From positions 18,011,764 to 18,075,763 of the forward strand of contig NC_088306.1 in assembly GCF_032854445.1 (NCBI RefSeq): a stretch of DNA of 64,000 nucleotides, read 5' to 3'. This stretch comes from Liolophura sinensis. Taxonomy: Eukaryota > Mollusca > Polyplacophora > Chitonida > Chitonidae. A model generated the notes under the pieces. That model was not told the DNA's origin. It saw only the letters and a list, made by a program, of their open reading frames with translations, and did no database searches. The position numbers and the translations under genes were made by a program. This document shows, piece by piece, positions 62,171 through 64,000 of this stretch; positions within the stretch are counted from its first letter, which is position 1; every line of letters starts with the position of its first letter.

Positions 62171-62425
62171 TGAGTGAGTGAGTGAGTGCTTGGGGTTTAA
62201 CGTGGTACTTAAAAATTTTTCAGTCATATGACGACGAAGGAATCCTTACAGTGAATGTAATGTGCCTCCTTGTTGCAGGACGGATTTCCACCACTCTTTT
62301 ATCTGGGTCAACCAGTCACTGCAGTATTCCCTTCATGCTGAACGCCAAGCGAGGAAGTTACAACTTCCTCTTTTAAGGTCTTAGTTGTGGCTTGACCCAG
62401 GATTGACCCTGGATCTACATTGGTT
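62171..62425 (+). repeat. Second SINE-like family, copy in a PSMD1 intron
   Basis: (GTGA)n then GTGCTTGGGGTTTAACGTGG, CTCCTTGTTGCAGGACGGAT and CATGCTGAACGCCAAGCGAG, to TTGACCCTGGATCTAC. About 60 central bases present at 54610-54680 are missing. No clear target duplication. Confidence 0.87.
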
Positions 62426-62524
62426 ATTCCCCTTGTGGAGCTGTTGTGACAATAAGTGGCTGACGACGCCCACTTGGAAATATTTGCAATGCACCATTTG
62501 ATGAAGACCACTTTTCTTGGGGAA

Positions 62525-62655
62525 GGTTAATTATTAGTTTGCCAAAGGTCGGTGGTTTACCCACGGCTTTTAAGTTTCCTTTACCTAAAAAACTGACTGC
62601 CACCGTATAAGTCAAAAATTCTTGAGCATGGTGTTAAGAAACTATCATGAAAATA
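62525..62655 (+). repeat. tRNA-derived SINE, eroded 3' part
   Basis: GACTGCCACCGTATAAGTCA, AATTCTTGAGCATGGTGTTA and a tail AAAATAAATA recall the plus-oriented SINE end. It lies about 50 bases from exon b. Confidence 0.6.
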
Positions 62656-62703
62656 AATACAGCAAACAACTGTTAACAAATCACAAGCTGATACATAACT
62701 CAC

Positions 62704-62873
62704 GTTTCTTTTTCCTCCTTGACAGGCGTGGCCGTCTCTGTGGGCTTCTCCGTTTTAGAAGGAAAGGGTCGTGGAGCCGCTGAACGTATGGCAGCCTGGA
62801 CCTTCAGAAGAAACTGCTGGGTGGCACTCTCGTAGAGATCAAACCCAATCTGGAACGCCATCAGAGCTGTCTC
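62704..62873 (-). CDS. PSMD1: PSMD1 internal exon b (MAFQIGFDLYESATQQFL, start of linker)
   Basis: 170 nt, entering phase 0 after TGCGCAG and leaving in phase 2 at donor GTGAGT. It begins ETALMAFQIGFDLYESATQQ, strongly PSMD1-like, and continues into a Pro/Lys/Glu-rich segment ending KEEKE plus a split Thr codon. The charged stretch is the expected poorly conserved loop of the family. Confidence 0.94.
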
Positions 62874-63530
62874 CTGCGCACAAACAGAAACATGGAGTCA
62901 CTCAGTGATCTTACAATTCAAGCATGACATTCATAGTCCAATCATGAAGCAATCAGTAATGTGTAAGCCCTATCACTGCATCAAACTTCTCACAAAAAGC
63001 GACAAATGATGGCTAAAAATTAACTCCTCTGTAGGATACCAAGGAGCTTGTCTGTAGGAGACATATGAATACTAAACTTCAACCCAACACATGAAGTACT
63101 CCTTGAGGTATCACCCTAACTACCCACGTTAAAGGGGTACAGAATTGCCGCTGATTGGCCGACAGTGGAGAGAGGGTTTCCTGGGTTAAACCCTTCACCC
63201 TTGGTCACGCTTGAATGAATGTGCAAAACCTAAAACTCAGCTTACACTAGGGCTTGCCTATCTCTCACCCTAGCTGATCCACTTTGTATTACTTTAACAA
63301 TGAATAATTTACAAGAGAAACCAAGTTATGAATTTTTTTACTTTACGGAAATTAGTACAAACACAGGGCATCAAGAGTGGCAGTGAATGTGTACTTACAT
63401 ACTGCCAACTAGAACAATGACACATTTTTGAAATATTTTCAGCCTCGTCTATATGTAACATAAAATCTCATATATAAGAACATATATGATTCAACATAAA
63501 ATCTCTGCATCTGACTGGCTAATTACTGAC

Positions 63531-63599
63531 CTCTGACCCCTTGACCAGCTTCTCCAAGATGTCCGACACTGCCACAGGGTCATCCAGGAAGATGAAACA
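63531..63599 (-). CDS. PSMD1: PSMD1 internal exon a ([13 protein letters not shown]...)
   Basis: The acceptor AG is at 63601-63600 and the donor GTCAGT follows GAG at 63531. The exon is 69 nt, phase 0 at both ends. It encodes [20 protein letters not shown] then GSE, the helical segment just before the disordered linker region. It is the most N-terminal PSMD1 exon in this window. Confidence 0.93.
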
Positions 63600-63771
63600 C
63601 TGATAACAAAGGGCAGAAAAATTATTAGATAACAAATGTGGGTAAACCTAAAATTGTTACATAAATAAAATAGGATTTCACAGGTTGATCTAATTTAAGA
63701 ATTAAGAAAAGGGAAATATTGATTTGTTTTAGATTACTGATGCCTTTAAAATCATTTCAGTCCTAGTATAG

Positions 63772-64000
63772 ACTCTGACAAGGCTGTATGACAACACAGC
63801 CTTCAATGGCTACCGCTGACGAGGCTGTATGACAACACAGCCTTGCCTGACAGACGCTGACGAGGCTGTATGACAACACACCCTTACCTGACCGCCGCTG
63901 ACTACGCTGTATGACCACATAGCCTTACCTGACAGCCGCTGACAAGTCTGTATTACAACACAGCCTTACCTGACCGCCACTGACCAGGCTGTATGACAAC
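63772..64000. repeat. 41-bp hairpin-forming minisatellite, at least six units, runs off the window
   Basis: GGCTGTATGACAACACAGCC starts at about 63782, 63823, 63864, 63905, 63946 and 63987, exactly 41 bases apart. Each unit holds the inverted pair GGCTGT / ACAGCC with an 8-base loop. It lies in the PSMD1 intron upstream of exon a. The true copy number is unknown because the array is cut by the window edge. Confidence 0.92.

Overview
The window is animal nuclear DNA. It has intron-split genes, AT-rich non-coding sequence and many interspersed and tandem repeats, with no operons or bacterial gene signals. A tRNA-derived SINE with an (AAAT)n tail, several fold-back/MITE families and the protostome-like serotonin receptor suggest a lophotrochozoan. 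A mollusc is most likely (inference from remembered repeat types); the species cannot be told from the sequence.

Only two protein-coding genes can be supported. On the + strand, 23134-24974 is the last coding exon of a 5-HT2-type serotonin receptor (TM3 to TM7 plus a very long third intracellular loop). Its upstream exon(s), for the N-terminus, TM1 and TM2, were not found in the 23 kb to the left. On the - strand, thirteen consecutive exons between 63599 and 52854 encode the central part of PSMD1/Rpn2, the large scaffold subunit of the 26S proteasome base. They join in frame with consistent splice phases to give 1268 nt (422 codons plus 2 nt). The N-terminal exons lie beyond the right edge. 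The C-terminal exons were not found to the left of 52854.

The receptor is on the opposite strand to PSMD1. If the missing PSMD1 3' exons lie left of position 1, the receptor sits inside one PSMD1 intron of at least 52.8 kb. From memory, human HTR2B lies antisense inside PSMD1, so this may be an ancient nested-gene arrangement kept across Bilateria. This is the most interesting observation here.

Region by region: 1-23133 is non-coding, presumed 5-HT2 intron or flank, with a fold-back element pair, MITEs, SINEs and small tandem arrays. 23134-25200 is the receptor exon and 3' UTR. 25730-52853 is non-coding, with a full-length SINE carrying target-site duplications, a 96-bp minisatellite, a degenerate ~160-bp tandem array, a 57-bp and a 24-bp array, and several SINE/MITE copies. 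52854-64000 is PSMD1 exons with repeat-rich introns, including a 72-bp minisatellite and a 41-bp hairpin-forming array that runs off the right edge.
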